Source: Isoetes taiwanensis
Taxonomy: Eukaryota > Streptophyta > Lycopodiopsida > Isoetales > Isoetaceae
Reading direction: 5' to 3'
Assembly: GCA_021234155.1 (NCBI GenBank)
Contig: JAJEKV010000001.1
Span: forward strand, 25,343,189-25,407,188
DNA: 64,000 nt
Numbering within the stretch: position 1 is the first letter of the stretch; the number at the start of each line of letters is the position of its first letter. The notes beneath the pieces were generated by a model. That model did not search any database. It saw only the letters and a program-made list of their open reading frames with translations, and was not told the origin of the DNA. Made by a program: the position numbers and the translations under genes. This document shows positions 12,283 to 24,065 of the stretch, one piece after another.

Positions 12283-12302
12283 GAAAAAAAAAAAAAAAAA
12301 AT
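12283..12302. repeat. A-tract at the broken edge of copy B
   Basis: A run of about 18 A replaces the sequence that continues in copies A (6005) and C (63006). Sequence to the right is unrelated to the repeat. It marks either a real breakpoint or an assembly join. Confidence 0.6.
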
Positions 12303-13930
12303 ACCTTAAATCTTTCTTCAAGACTTTAACCTTACCATCCTAATCTGCAGATTGAGGACTTAAAGGTTCAATAAGCAGCCCTAAAGAGAACAGGTGCAAC
12401 TCTCTTTAGGCCAAGACTTGGATATTGAATTTTCAAGTCGAACTAGCCACCAAGACAATTTCTTTATCTATATATATAATCAAAGAGACTTTTTATCTCA
12501 AGAAACCTATGTCCAAAAACATGGGCTATGTGCAAGTCAAGTTCAAGTTCACAAAGTCTGTATTCATAAACATGTGTCATGTACAAGTCCAATTTAACTT
12601 CAAATTATTGTGACTTCAAAAATAGTATAGATAGACATTACCAACAAACTGCACTAAGATTCCTTTATATCGTCATGGACAATGTCAAATACTTTACAAG
12701 ATAATCAGGAAAATCCCACTGATATGATATTATCTAGATTCAAGTAGATAGATAGAAGGCATATGAACATATTTCATTCCATTTTTGTACCTTTTAAAAG
12801 ATAGTGTAAAACGTAAACATCTCATATTCGTTGTTCTTTTTGTTTACCATTGTACGCTACAAGCTTCAATGAATATAAGACTTGATCCAGCAAACCAGCT
12901 TAGAAGATATCTTGTAAGAAACCTCCATAATATATCTGGTATCATCTTCCCTTGCTTGTCAAATGCATAGCTATGTTAAGTAGATGTTGTCCTCATGATT
13001 AAGGTATAACATGCATTAAGACACAATACCTTGGAATAAATTCATCCTTGTTATTCTAAAAAATTTCAGACTACTTATCCGGATTTTCCAAATCATCACC
13101 ACATCATGTAGAGTTCGAACATCATCCTAAATGAACAAAAACAAGGAGGTGGAGTCCCTAAGCACCTGTAGTCAACTAGACAAATGTTAGCCCCGAAAGT
13201 GGTAACAATGAAAGGACTAAATGTGTAAGTTATGGAACACCACCTGTATAACCCTTCACCGTTTTGTTAAAATATATATGCCTCAAAGCCAATGTGCAAA
13301 ACAATTCGATTTGAACGTCTAATCACTATGCTAGTCCATCAATTTTGAATATATATAATAGTAGAATCTGAACAAAAGCATTTCTCATGTCAACACTACA
13401 ACAAATATTAAATATTAGCTTTTATTTTAATGCTTGAATTTGCAGCAAAATTTCTAGCAGCAAATCACAACAACAATGTCTTATCTGGATTATTCAAATG
13501 CATCCACATTACAAGAAACTCAACTGGTCTGATATGAAACAGTAGAATAGATTAAATAATAATCTAATAGAGGAACCAAACTGTAATAACTTGTGCTACT
13601 TGGCATCAACCAGAAGTTAAACTATTATAAATGGCAAATATCAAAAGATAATCTATGATGTTGCACTTAGAAACTACCAAAGTTCATGAACTGCTGGATG
13701 TCATGCATTTCCTGTCATATTACATATGTAACAAACCTCGTTTTCATATGCTCAAGACATCATTTGAGTTCTCATCATGCCAATATATTCAAGCAATCTA
13801 TAAATTACAAGAACAGACCTGAATGAAGCCTTTGGGTTGATATATTTGAGCAATAGCTTGCATTGCAGTTCATCCAATTAGCCTCCATGCTTTTTTTATG
13901 CTTTTATAATAGCACCATGAATGCATCAGG
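12303..13930. other. AT-rich spacer, no gene seen
   Basis: There are only short, low-complexity open frames on both strands, with no splice-bounded coding block and no recognisable protein motif. Nothing supports a feature here. Confidence 0.5.
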
Positions 13931-13936
13931 AGAAAA

Positions 13937-14070
13937 CCCTGCGTGAGATAATCCGAATTGCACACAATGGATCTGCAACCGCATACTGGTGGTTTCTCAT
14001 CTCATCAGCAAGGAAAGCCTCCACGTAGTTGCCATCAGAGGCCTCGGCCGGATTTGTACATAAGAGGCGC
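13937..14070 (-). CDS. Putative exon of an unrecognised gene
   Basis: The minus strand reads about 45 codons without a stop and with protein-like composition, including CTNPAEASDGNYVEAFLAD and EMRNHQYAVADPLCAIRI, ending RRVFS before a TGA. The opposite strand gives a different frame (14029-14223) of poorer composition. No exon boundaries with clear splice sites were found, so the limits are those of the open reading. It may be a surviving exon of a degraded host gene. I do not recognise the protein. Confidence 0.3.
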
Positions 14071-14109
14071 ACAAGTAGAAACAAAAGGGTAATATCTGGA
14101 CTATGCCTT

Positions 14110-15620
14110 ATGTATCAGAGGAAGGCAAATAAAAATGATGTTACGAAATGCATAGTAGGGCAAAAGAACCTAAAAACATGTTTAAAGTTGAAAACCTCCC
14201 CTGTGATCAGCCAAATGGGTTAAAATGGATAAATATTGCAAAAGTTCAAAAGCACCTGCTTAGGAAAATCGAATATGAAAGCCTTCCAAAAAAAAACCTT
14301 GCCATAAAATAACATGCAAATTCACTTTATTGGAAAAGTGGCACGTGGCAAACATGCACATATAAAAGTAGCATGCATATGATAAGCACGAATATTAAGC
14401 TAAACATCTTTTCACAATATAAGATACAAATAGTCTTAGTTTTTTTACTTGAAAGTGAAAGGTCTAGAGCCACGTATATTGCATTTAACTAGATGGATGA
14501 TATCAAAAGGTCAACATGAAGTTTTATATTAGTAGAATCCCATTATGAACCATTTAATGGCTCTAATGGGGATGCCTTAAATGCATGTACATGTTAAGAA
14601 AGAAACTTGTATGTAGAATATGTAGTAATGTACCTGAAGTTGGTGGACTTCATAATAGCATGCCGGTGCCTAAAGTATGCATCTCAATAAAAAAAAAAAA
14701 AAAAAAAACCACCCACACTCCACAGAGAATACCGAAGTCATGCATCACCCCTGGACTTGCACATCACCAACAAAAAAATCAGTAGAGCAAAATTCTCGAA
14801 AAGCGAAGGGCTGATCACGCGTGCCATGCGACAAAAAACAACATTTACACCTCGAAAAAGCGAGAGGCTAGTCACGCATGCCACACGACAAAAAACAACA
14901 TTTACAATCATATCCACATTAAGGGAGGGTGGGTGGGAGTCAAGGGAAATGCTGAGAGAGGAGAAAACGCCGACGAGAAGTCGAAGAACCTGCAAGAAAT
15001 AGCGATCCCCAAATGAACCAGAGCCCCAGAAAATGCATGCATGCATGGGAGAGATGCATGCTCGCCCATTCGAGAATACCGATCCAATGGCTCGAATCCA
15101 TGGTATTATAGAAGTCAAATCAATCGCGACCGACTTGTTAATGACCCATAACAATTTTTGTTATTACATAGAAGTGGCGAGAATAATTGTGTCAATATGT
15201 ATAGGTGCACACCCCTCAAAATTGAAACGCATTGATGGAGTCTAGAATGGCGAAATGGACTTAAGAGTCTTAAACCCCTGCACTAATAGGAAGATAGGAT
15301 TCAAGGAAGAATATAGGAATATGGTTGATGTAAAGAGTAAACAACGAATTGAAAGGAATAATATAAAACGTAAAAGATTAGACTAGAGAAATGGATAAAG
15401 AGAAGGAATACCCTAAGTTATAACATAAGATTAGATGATATAGACAACCTATGAAATAGGGACAGGAATAATCAGATGGTAAACCATCCATGATCAGAAG
15501 GTAAACAACCCATGAATTAAGGAATAGAATAGACCTAAAAATCGTAATATTAAGGTAAAGGATAAAATCTAATGGAGATCATGGGGTTAAGGAAAGAAGA
15601 TGTAATAATACAAAATGATC
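14110..15620. other. Spacer with short repeats, no gene seen
   Basis: It contains an A20 tract after AATAAA (14684-14707), a duplicated unit of about 57 bp around 14810-14905 sharing CGACAAAAAACAACATTTAC, and an ATGCATGC run near 15034. No protein match was recognised. Confidence 0.4.
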
Positions 15621-15626
15621 CTAAAC

Positions 15627-16031
15627 CTTATTTGTAGAATCGCCCGTGAGGAACTCCAAATTTTGCGTAAAATTGGGGGTGATTTGTGAAGATAGATCGA
15701 TAGTTGGGACTGCAACACCAGGAATTTTGGGAGCATTTGGAGCAAAGAGGGATCACCGAATGATAGTTCGTGGATCTCGTGGAGTGCAAGCAATCCTAAG
15801 GGATTTCTTCTGCAACATGAGTAGAGCTTCCCCTTCGAGATTAATGGGATTTTTGGCAGATCCAGGCGCTTTGGCATGTTTGTGGTACTCAAAGATCTTC
15901 CTTCTTTTATCTGCTTTTAGCTTCTCCTCCTGCATCTTGATCAAAGTGGCCTTATTAAAGCCTCCTTTCCGTCTACCCATAAAGCTTTTAGAGCATGGCT
16001 TGCAAGCAGAGGCTGGAACTGATAAACACAA
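15627..16031 (-). pseudogene. Hypothetical basic protein with one in-frame stop
   Basis: The minus strand is open from 16031 to a TGA at 15753-15755 and then open again in the same frame to about 15627, about 134 codons in all. The likely start is the Met of MGRRKGGFNKATLIKMQEEK. The first half is a charged helix (KLKADKRRKIFEYHKHAKA); the second has NAPKIPGVAVPTIDL and ends near a TAG. The single stop could be a CGA-to-TGA change. I do not recognise it; the short basic N-terminus would suit a transposon or gag-like protein, but nothing proves that. Confidence 0.35.
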
Positions 16032-16039
16032 GGAGTAAA

Positions 16040-16441
16040 TAGAAGATATGGCCTAAGAAGACCTAATATATAAACCCTTAGTCAGATAATCCCATATATA
16101 ACAAACCCGGAGAGTCAGATGAGGGCGGGCCGGATGCCATTCTGTTATGTTGACGTCCATTGCCATCGCGATCGCGATCACTACACAGCAGTGCTGAAGA
16201 GAGACGTAACCCTAAGGAAATTTTTTCGAGAATATGGAGAGAAAAGTGGAAATTAAGAATATGATTTTACCTTAGGTATACATTTACAACCAGACATTTT
16301 TAATTACTGAGTTATTAGACTATTACATGGGGAGCTTTTTAGCAAAGAAAGTTCAAGTGCAGTTATTAGAAAAAATGTCTTAAAGTTGTAATTGGATAAA
16401 CCTAGCCATATCTATATAAAAATAAAAATAAAAATAAAAAA
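16040..16441. other. Short spacer with (AAAAT)n microsatellite
   Basis: No coding content is visible. An AAAAT repeat (16418-16442) sits exactly at the left edge of the large duplicated segment that follows. Confidence 0.5.
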
Positions 16442-19400
16442 ACCTTTGAAATCCATTAGATCCTAAGAATCATGAAATGACCTTTGCAAGAACAAGCCAT
16501 GATTCAATAAGCAGCCCTAAGTACAATCAGGTGTAATTGTACTTAGGCCAAAGACATGGTTACGCAAAATACTTCCATTAATAATTATTATCTTGAAATA
16601 CATCCTCAGCCATCTTAAAAAGTTGTAATCATTTAAATAAAGAAGTACCTTGTATGGTGGAAAGTGAACCATCATTACTTGCATTTGTAGCAGACGCATT
16701 ACAAAATACCATGTACAATTAATGCCACCTAATGTCATTTAAAATGTTTTAAACATTTTTAGAATCAAAACTGCCTTGGGCGCCTTTGAAATATTCAGAA
16801 CATGAATAAAGGAACATCGCAGAAGGAGTAAAGACCCTCGCTACCCCGCACCACAAGAACAAAACAAGCATTAGTCATGGTTGTCATGCACCGGGTAGTG
16901 TGTGTCATTGGGTCTTTTAAGTTCAACACCCTTCACCTTGCTTGTAACCTACGTAACAAGGATAAAAGATTTTCATGCATCCTAGAACAAAGGCAAAGTA
17001 AATAACATGCCCATAATTGTACTGCTCAAAAGGTGTACTTTGCTTCGCTCATATTGCAGATTACACCGGGCCGTGATCCAATTTAAAATTTAGCTAGGAT
17101 GCATAGATCCCGTTGAGCTTATGAGTGGCCAAAGATTTATTCTACAAAGAATATGACCACTATACAACTGCAAAATTAACTTCCTAAGTGGTTTCAAGTC
17201 CTCTATTCCCCACGATAATCATAGCTAGCAAATGATCTTCAAAAACATTATTCATAGCTATGTATTCTCGTGATATGCCTTAACTAATTATGTAAAAACT
17301 GAATACAAATTGAGACGCTTTTATAACTTTAAGTCACAGAGTTGAGGAAATCATATTCTAACTACATGTATCATAGATGCGAGATAAATTTGAGGCAACA
17401 CATTTGCACATATTTGTACTATTCACAAAAGCAATGCATACACCAGCTCTACAAATGTCCCAAGCATCTATATGCCAAAGCCATGCCTTAGCCAACAAGA
17501 TAATTATGCTGTTACAAGCCTTGTTTTATAGCTAATAGAAAAATCTTTTTGCTCAGAGACCCATACTAATATGCATGCAAGCTTGCAGATCTATGCCTTA
17601 GAATTAAAAGGCACATCTCCTTATCTTCATGCAATAACTTGATCCCCGGCAGATGTATGCAACATGCAAAGCTTCCAATAGTTCTAATCCATGTCAAATG
17701 CATTAATACTTATGCCTTCATCCCCTTGCAGCAGAGATATTCATGCTTTAGACAACAACTTCGTGCAGTAGCGAATAAGAGGAGCATATTAATAGCTGCA
17801 TGTCTGTGCATGTTCGGACTCATTCATTAAGTCAGTAATTTTAAATTTTATTCCAGATTTGAACTTGTCTTAACCCAACATGCATCACACAAATGCATAG
17901 ATCATAGATGCCAACATGCATCACACAAATGCATAGATCATAGATGTATAGACGCATAGATGTCTATAGCTATGCTATATTGTCAGAAAGCTAAGTATGT
18001 AATCAACACAAAGCTAAGCTATGTAATCAAGCTCCACAGTAAGACATCCATAAATCTTTATATTACCAATGTTAAATACTTTTTAAAGTCTAAAAGACTG
18101 CTTTTTCTAGACTGGGATTAGAATATCCAGCAAACATAGAGTTCAGAATTTTCCTTGTCTTCCAAATCAGCACCATAAAGCTCAGCAAATTTATCAAAAA
18201 TGTATCTTCGATGTCCTCTTGTCTTGTCTTGTAGCTTTTCCAACTTGAATAAATGGAAAACACACATAGGAGCAAGAAATCCTGCTACCCGCAAAGGAAA
18301 CCAGAGGACAGTTAGCCTAAGAAGGGTAAGAGCCTAAGTCACTAACAGGTAAGCTTAGATTTCTTGGGCTTTTCGCCTTCACCTGGATGTAATCCTCAAC
18401 ACAATAGAAAGATAGCAAAGAATGCCTAACTCACTCTGCCTTTTAACATATAGTTCCTAAGCAATTTTAATGTTAGCCCCGCATGTTAATCCTCCCATAC
18501 ATCTACCATTTTATCCGCCCAAAGAAGCATAGGATGCTTATGTTTAGAGTATCGATATCCCCCGAAAGTGCTTTATAAACTGCCCTCTACTTATAAGCAG
18601 CAGAAAATCCCGTCAGCAGAAAATATTTAAAGTACACCGCCCATGTCTTGGTCCATGCAAGAGAACATGCAAGAGAAAATATTTAAAATCCATGCAAGAG
18701 AACATGTCTTAGTCAAATCTTCATAGTTCTAAAGATCTAGACAACCTAGCATAGGTCTATACATATTACGGCAGTGTTTTGATCTGGCAGCAATGTTCAG
18801 CATGTATATTACTTATTTTTCAAGCCTAAGCATCAAGAGAAAGCTCGTGGTTTATAGCATCCATTATTTGCCATCCATTACTATGTCATTATTTAATTTA
18901 CTATTTAATTTACTATGGCACATTTCTCCCAAATGTCCATTCACCATATCGAGATCCCCTACAAAATGTTAATCACCGTGGCACTAGCACATGTGGTCTA
19001 CTTCCTTTGAAATCATATCAGCACATTTCATCATGCATGGGCAGAATCTAATGTATACACCTCCACCATATTTGGCCAAAATTATAAATCACAAAACCTA
19101 CCTCAAGCTAGATCGCTGAACTGGAAACAAATATGTAGACCAAGAACATGCATGAGCATGTAATCATAGTCTAGGCTATTCTTCCGCATCAAGGGTAGAC
19201 CATAAAACAATGCAAATCCAGTGGTCTAGACCCCAGCTATATCCTACACGAAAGTGCAATCACATATAATCTAAGCAATATACTACCATTTCAAGCAAAT
19301 AAGCTATAATATAGATTTGACTATGCATCCAACCCGAAAGTCGCAGATGCCTGGATAATCCTTAGTTTGGCTACCGCTAGAGTGCTAACGCCTTTATCTC

Positions 19401-20690
19401 AGACCTTTTTGTGTAGTGCAAAGAAGTCTGACTTCCTTGCAAGGCTAGATTATCTTCCCCGTAATTATCTTCCCGTGAGTACAAGCTAAGCTAGATTTAT
19501 TTCCTTTGGAAAGCATCTAGATAATGCTAAATTGTGAAATTACGAATAATCCGTAATAATCGATTATCTTCCACGTTTTTTCACATGTATATAGGCTATG
19601 CATGCCTTGAATAAATTGAGTACCATTTAACTCGCTAAAATAATCTGGAAGTGCATTTAAGCAATGGAAGTACATAACAAATGAAAATCACAAACCTCGT
19701 GTGAAGCCTCTCGCTCCAGCAGAAATGCCTTTAGTTTTGATGATTTGTGTATTCCTAGAAGCATCTTCAATGTCTTGTTTGATCATAGAAACAAGAAGCA
19801 GATGCTTGTGTCAACATTTCCCACAACTACGTGAATATACAAGGTGCAATATTTGGCTTTTACAATCTAATATTGGCAAAGAACCATATGCAGCTCAAAC
19901 AAAGATTCACCTCTTGCCATTTGAGCCGCAAGAATTACATCCGGCCCACCCTAATTAGGGTTCAACCAATGTAATCAGATATGGCCAAGTTCAAATTGCT
20001 TTATACATGGGCTTCCTTAAATCCTTGAATACCTAAATCTTGATAATCGAGCCATACCTTTCATCTATGGCCGAGATCGAAGATAAAGCATGCCGATGTA
20101 TGGTGCTCCCAGATCGCATCCTGCTCAAGTAGAGAGCATGCATGAAATAATTAGGGTTATCCATTATGTTCGGCCCATGGTATTTTCCCTATGGTATTTT
20201 CCCTATGAAACGATTAGGATTTTACGGGTAAAACTAATGTATTTAAACTAAAAAGTCCAAGCCCACATGTCATGGTATTTTCCTATGAAATGATTCGATT
20301 TTTACCGGGCAAAACCAATGTATTTAAACGTAAACAAGGCCAAGCCTACATGTCATGGGAGACCATAGTTCACCAAATTGTATCAACTTCCACCTAGGTC
20401 TTAGGCACTTTTGTTGACTCCAAATTGTGCCGCCATAATTTGCTCATCTTTTGCCCATCAATAAGTCATTTTTCTTACATAACCACCATCTTATCTTTGT
20501 TATTACATTTTGTCCGCCATTGCAATCAATTTAAAATTTTCAATCACCGTCATGGCTCAGAAAGCAAGTGTATATGCCAAAGTTACGCTCGCAGCTACCT
20601 CCTCTATGCGTATATAATACACTTTCAAAAACATGAAATATGTGGACAAGTTTGTATTGTAACATATGGTTAAGTCTCAAGATATTATTC
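16442..20690. repeat. Large duplicated segment, reference order (E'-F')
   Basis: A 4.25-kb segment whose left part (16442-18047) reappears at 24066-25697 and whose right part (18048-20690) reappears at 21401-24049, both in the same orientation but in swapped order. It contains a 35-bp tandem pair (CATCACACAAATGCATAGAT core, 17880-17945) and a tandem pair of about 105 bp (20175-20360). Copies differ mainly at CAG/CTG sites by small indels. Coding-like patches occur near 18100-18260, but there is no intact gene. Confidence 0.8.
18100..18262 (-). CDS. Putative exon in duplicated segment
   Basis: The minus strand reads about 52 codons with protein-like composition: LEKLQDKTRGHRRYIFDKF followed by AELYGADLEDKENSELYV, ending in TAA. 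The related copy at about 21440-21605 keeps the similarity but has small indels. No splice sites are certain and the protein is not recognised. Confidence 0.3.
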
Positions 20691-20695
20691 ATAAT

Positions 20696-20880
20696 AAAAA
20701 AGCCCGCCTCCCACCGTAGGTCGGGTGGGCAAAGTCATACATAGAGTTAGCAACAAGGAGAGTAGGACCTTGTTGCCAAAGCCCTACCCTACCTATATTG
20801 CCTAATTAACTCTTATTGCAAGTATTTATTTCTCTTTTAAGAGAGCCAAATGGCAAAATGTAATAACCCTAGTCCGGGCC
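20696..20880. repeat. Dispersed repeat of about 185 bp (copy 1)
   Basis: It begins AAAAAAGCCCGCCTCC and matches 26707-26880 over most of its length (ACCGTAGGTC, TTGTTGCCAAAGCCCTACC and TATTTATT blocks), same orientation. No protein or terminal inverted repeat is seen. It may be a SINE- or MITE-like element; the class is unknown. Confidence 0.5.
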
Positions 20881-21400
20881 AATGCCAAATGACTAGTTTA
20901 AAAGAGCCGTAACTCATTCTATAATACAATTTGTGTAAAAATTATCTAAGATAATTTCAAAAACAAATGTCATGTTACCTTTATTTTGAATGGATTTCCT
21001 TATGTCCACGCAAGCCACTTTTTAAAATCAGCCTTTGATAGAATCATAATTCCCATGTCCAAAAGCCTATGCCAATCCCTATAAATATCCAATAAGTATT
21101 AATAAGAAATTATAAACACTGTGATTCCAACCATTTTAAGGTCCCTAGTATAACTAGAGAACTGAAAGTTAATGAAAAAACCCTTTAAACCTCGTTAAAA
21201 CATTTTACCTTTCATGGACTTTGCAAAGACCACTTCCCAATATGCAACTTTAAGCCAAATCAGTGTACATTTGACTTAAGCCTTAAAATGGTTAGCATTT
21301 ATCAAGGCAAAAGCAATTACCATATTCTACAATCTACAAGAAGTTCCCCATTCTCTAGAGCTTATAAACATAATTTCATTCATAATCCAAAAGTTTCTCC
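20881..21400. other. Spacer between the two duplicated blocks
   Basis: 520 bp of AT-rich sequence without open frames of note. It separates the reference-order copy from the permuted copy. Confidence 0.5.
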
Positions 21401-24049
21401 ATAAATCTTTATATTACCAATGTTAAATACTTTTAAAGTCTAAAAGAGCTTTTCTAGACCGGGATTAGAATATCCAAGCAAACATAGAGTTCAGAATTTT
21501 CCTTGTCTTCCAAATCAGCACTATAAAGCTTCCAAGAAATTTATCAAAAAATGTATCTTCGATGTCCTCTTGTCTTGTCTTGTAGCTTTTCCAACTTGAA
21601 TAAATGGAAAAAACACATAGGAGCAAGAACCTGCTACCCGCAAAGGGAAACCAGAGGACGCTTAGCCTAAGAAAGGTAAGAGCCTAAGTCACCAACGTAA
21701 GCTTTTAGATTTCTTGGCTTTTCGCCTCTTCACCTTGGATGTAATCCTCAACACAATAGAAAGATAGCAAAGAATGCCTAACTCACTGGGCTTTTAACAT
21801 ATAGTTCTACAATTTTAATGTTAGCCCCCATGTTAATCCTCCCATACATCTACCATTTTATCCGCCCAAAGAAGCATAGGATGCTTATGTTTAGAGTATC
21901 GACATCGCCCCGAAAGTGCTTTATAAACCGCCTCTCTACTTATAAGCAGCAGTAAAAACTCGCCGCCAAAAATATTTAAAGTACATCGCCCATGTCTTGG
22001 TCCATGCAAGAGAACATGCAAGAGAAAATATTTAAAAATCCATGCAAGAGAACATGTCTTAGTCAAATCTTCATAGTTCTAAAGATCTAGACAACCTAGC
22101 ATAGGTCTATACATATTACGCAGCAAAGGTTTTGATCTGCAAAGAATGTTCAAAGATGTATATTACTTATTTTTCAAGCCTAAGCATCAAGAGAAAGCTC
22201 GTGGTTTATAGCATCCATTACTTGCCATCCATTACTATGTCATTATTTAATTTTACTATTTAATTTACTATGGCACATTTCTCCCAAATGTCCATTCACC
22301 ATATCGTAGATCCCCTACAAAATGTTAATCACTGTGGCACTAGCACACGTGGTCTACTTCCTTTGAAATCATATCAAGACATTTCATCATGCATGGGCGT
22401 AATCTAATGTATACACCTCCACCATATTTGGCCAAAATTATAAATCACAAACCTACCTCAACAGATCGCTGAACTGAAACAAATATGTAGACCAAGAATA
22501 TGCATGAGCATGTAATCATAGTCTAGGCTATTCTTCCGCATCAAGGGTAGACCATAAACAATGCAAATCCGTGGTCTAGACCCCAGCTATATCCTACACA
22601 AGTGCAATCACATATAATCTAAGCAATATACTACCATTTCAAGCAAATAAGCTATAATATAGATTTGACTATGCATCCAACCCGAAGTCGCAGATGCCTG
22701 ATAATCCTTAGTTTGGCCACCGCTAGAGTGCTAACGCTTTATCTCAAGACCTTTTTGTGTAGTGCAAGAAGCTGACTTCCCTTGCAAGGCTAGATTATCT
22801 TCCGTAATTATCTTCCCGTGAGTACAAGCTAAGCTAGATTTATTTCCTTTGGAAAGCATCTAGATAATGCTAAATTGTGAAATTACGTAATAATCCGTGA
22901 ATAATCGATTATCTTCCACGTTTTTTTCACATGTATATAGGCTATGCATGCCTTGAATAAATTGAGTACCATTTAACCTCGTTAAAATAATCGCTGGAAG
23001 TGCATTTAAGCAATGGAAGTACATAACAAATGAAAATCGTCAAACCTCGTGGTGAAGCCTTCCTGCTCCAAGCATTAAATGCCTTTAGTTTTGATGATTT
23101 GTGTATTCCTAGAAGCATCTTCAATGTCTTGTTTGATCATAGAAACAAGCAGCTAGATGCTTGTGTCAACATTTCCCACAACTGTGAATATACAAGGCAG
23201 CAATATTTGGCTTTACAATCTAATATTGGCAAAGAACCATATGCAAAGCAAAACAAAGATCTACCTCTTGCCATTTGAGCCACAAGAATTACATCCGCTC
23301 CACCCTAATTAGGGGGTTCAACCAATGCAATCAGATATGGCCAAGTTCAAATTGCTTTATACAAATGGGCCCTTAAATCCTTGAATACCTAAATCTTGAG
23401 CAATCGTGAGCCATACCTTTCATCTATGGCCGAGATCGAAGATAAAGCATGCCAGATGTATGGTGCTCCCGTGATCACATCCGCTCAAGTAGAGAGCATG
23501 CATGAAATAATTAGGGTTATCCATTATGTTCGCCCATGGTATTTTTCCTATGGTATTTTCCTATGAAACGATTAGGATTTTTACCGGTAAAACTAATGTA
23601 TTTAAACTAAAAAGTCCAAGCCCACATGTCATGGTATTTTCCCCTATGAAATGATCTTGATTTTTATCGGCAAAACCAATGTATTTAAACGAAACAAGGC
23701 CAAGCCTACATGTCATGGGAGACCATAGTTCACCAAATTGTATCAACTTCCACCTAGGTCTTAGGCACTTTGTTGACTCCAAATTGTGCCGTCATAATTT
23801 GCTCATCTTTTGCCCATCAATAAGTCATTTTTCTTACATAACCACCATCTTATCTTTGTTATTACATTTTGCTCCGCCATTGCAATCAATTTAAAATTTT
23901 CAATCACCCGTCATGGCCTCAGAAAGTAAGTGTATATGCCAAAGTTACGCCGCAGCAAGAAAGCCTATGCAGATATAATACACTTTCAAAAACATGAAAT
24001 ATGTTGACAAGTTTGTATTGTAACATATGGTTAAGTCCGTGATATTATT
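21401..24049. repeat. Duplicated segment, right part (F) of permuted copy
   Basis: It aligns end to end with 18048-20690. The plus-strand run 23030-23278 is open here (82 aa, with FSFDDLCIPRSIFNVLFDHR) but broken in the other copy at 19701-19958. It is directly followed by an A-tract (24050-24066) and then by the part that precedes it in the reference copy. Confidence 0.8.
23030..23278 (+). CDS. Hypothetical ORF in duplicated segment
   Basis: An 82-aa plus-strand frame with reasonable composition (KPRGEAFLLQALNAFSFDDL, CVNISHNCEYTRQQYLAL). The copy at 19690-19958 has indels that break it. The reverse strand also has a 46-codon open frame over part of it, so the coding strand is not certain. 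No homology was recognised. Confidence 0.2.
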   Translation: MKIVKPRGEAFLLQALNAFSFDDLCIPRSIFNVLFDHRNKQLDACVNISHNCEYTRQQYLALQSNIGKEPYAKQNKDLPLAI

Positions 24050-24065
24050 CAAAAAAAAAAAAAAA

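Larger units (their letters stand above)
6159..12285 (-). mobile_element. RT-encoding tandem repeat, copy B (nearly complete unit)
   Basis: This unit carries all three recognised coding blocks on the minus strand: exon E1 (11362-11946), exon E2 (8502-10110) and RT exon E3 (6159-8244). Splice signals lie at each edge: an acceptor before 10110, a GTGAGT donor at 8501, an acceptor at 8245-8247. It differs from copies A and C at its upstream edge, where homology stops at an A-tract (12283-12300); in A and C the same position continues for another 160 bp to the next unit's stop codon. The segment between E1 and E2 (10111-11361) may hold further small exons that I could not define. Confidence 0.7.
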
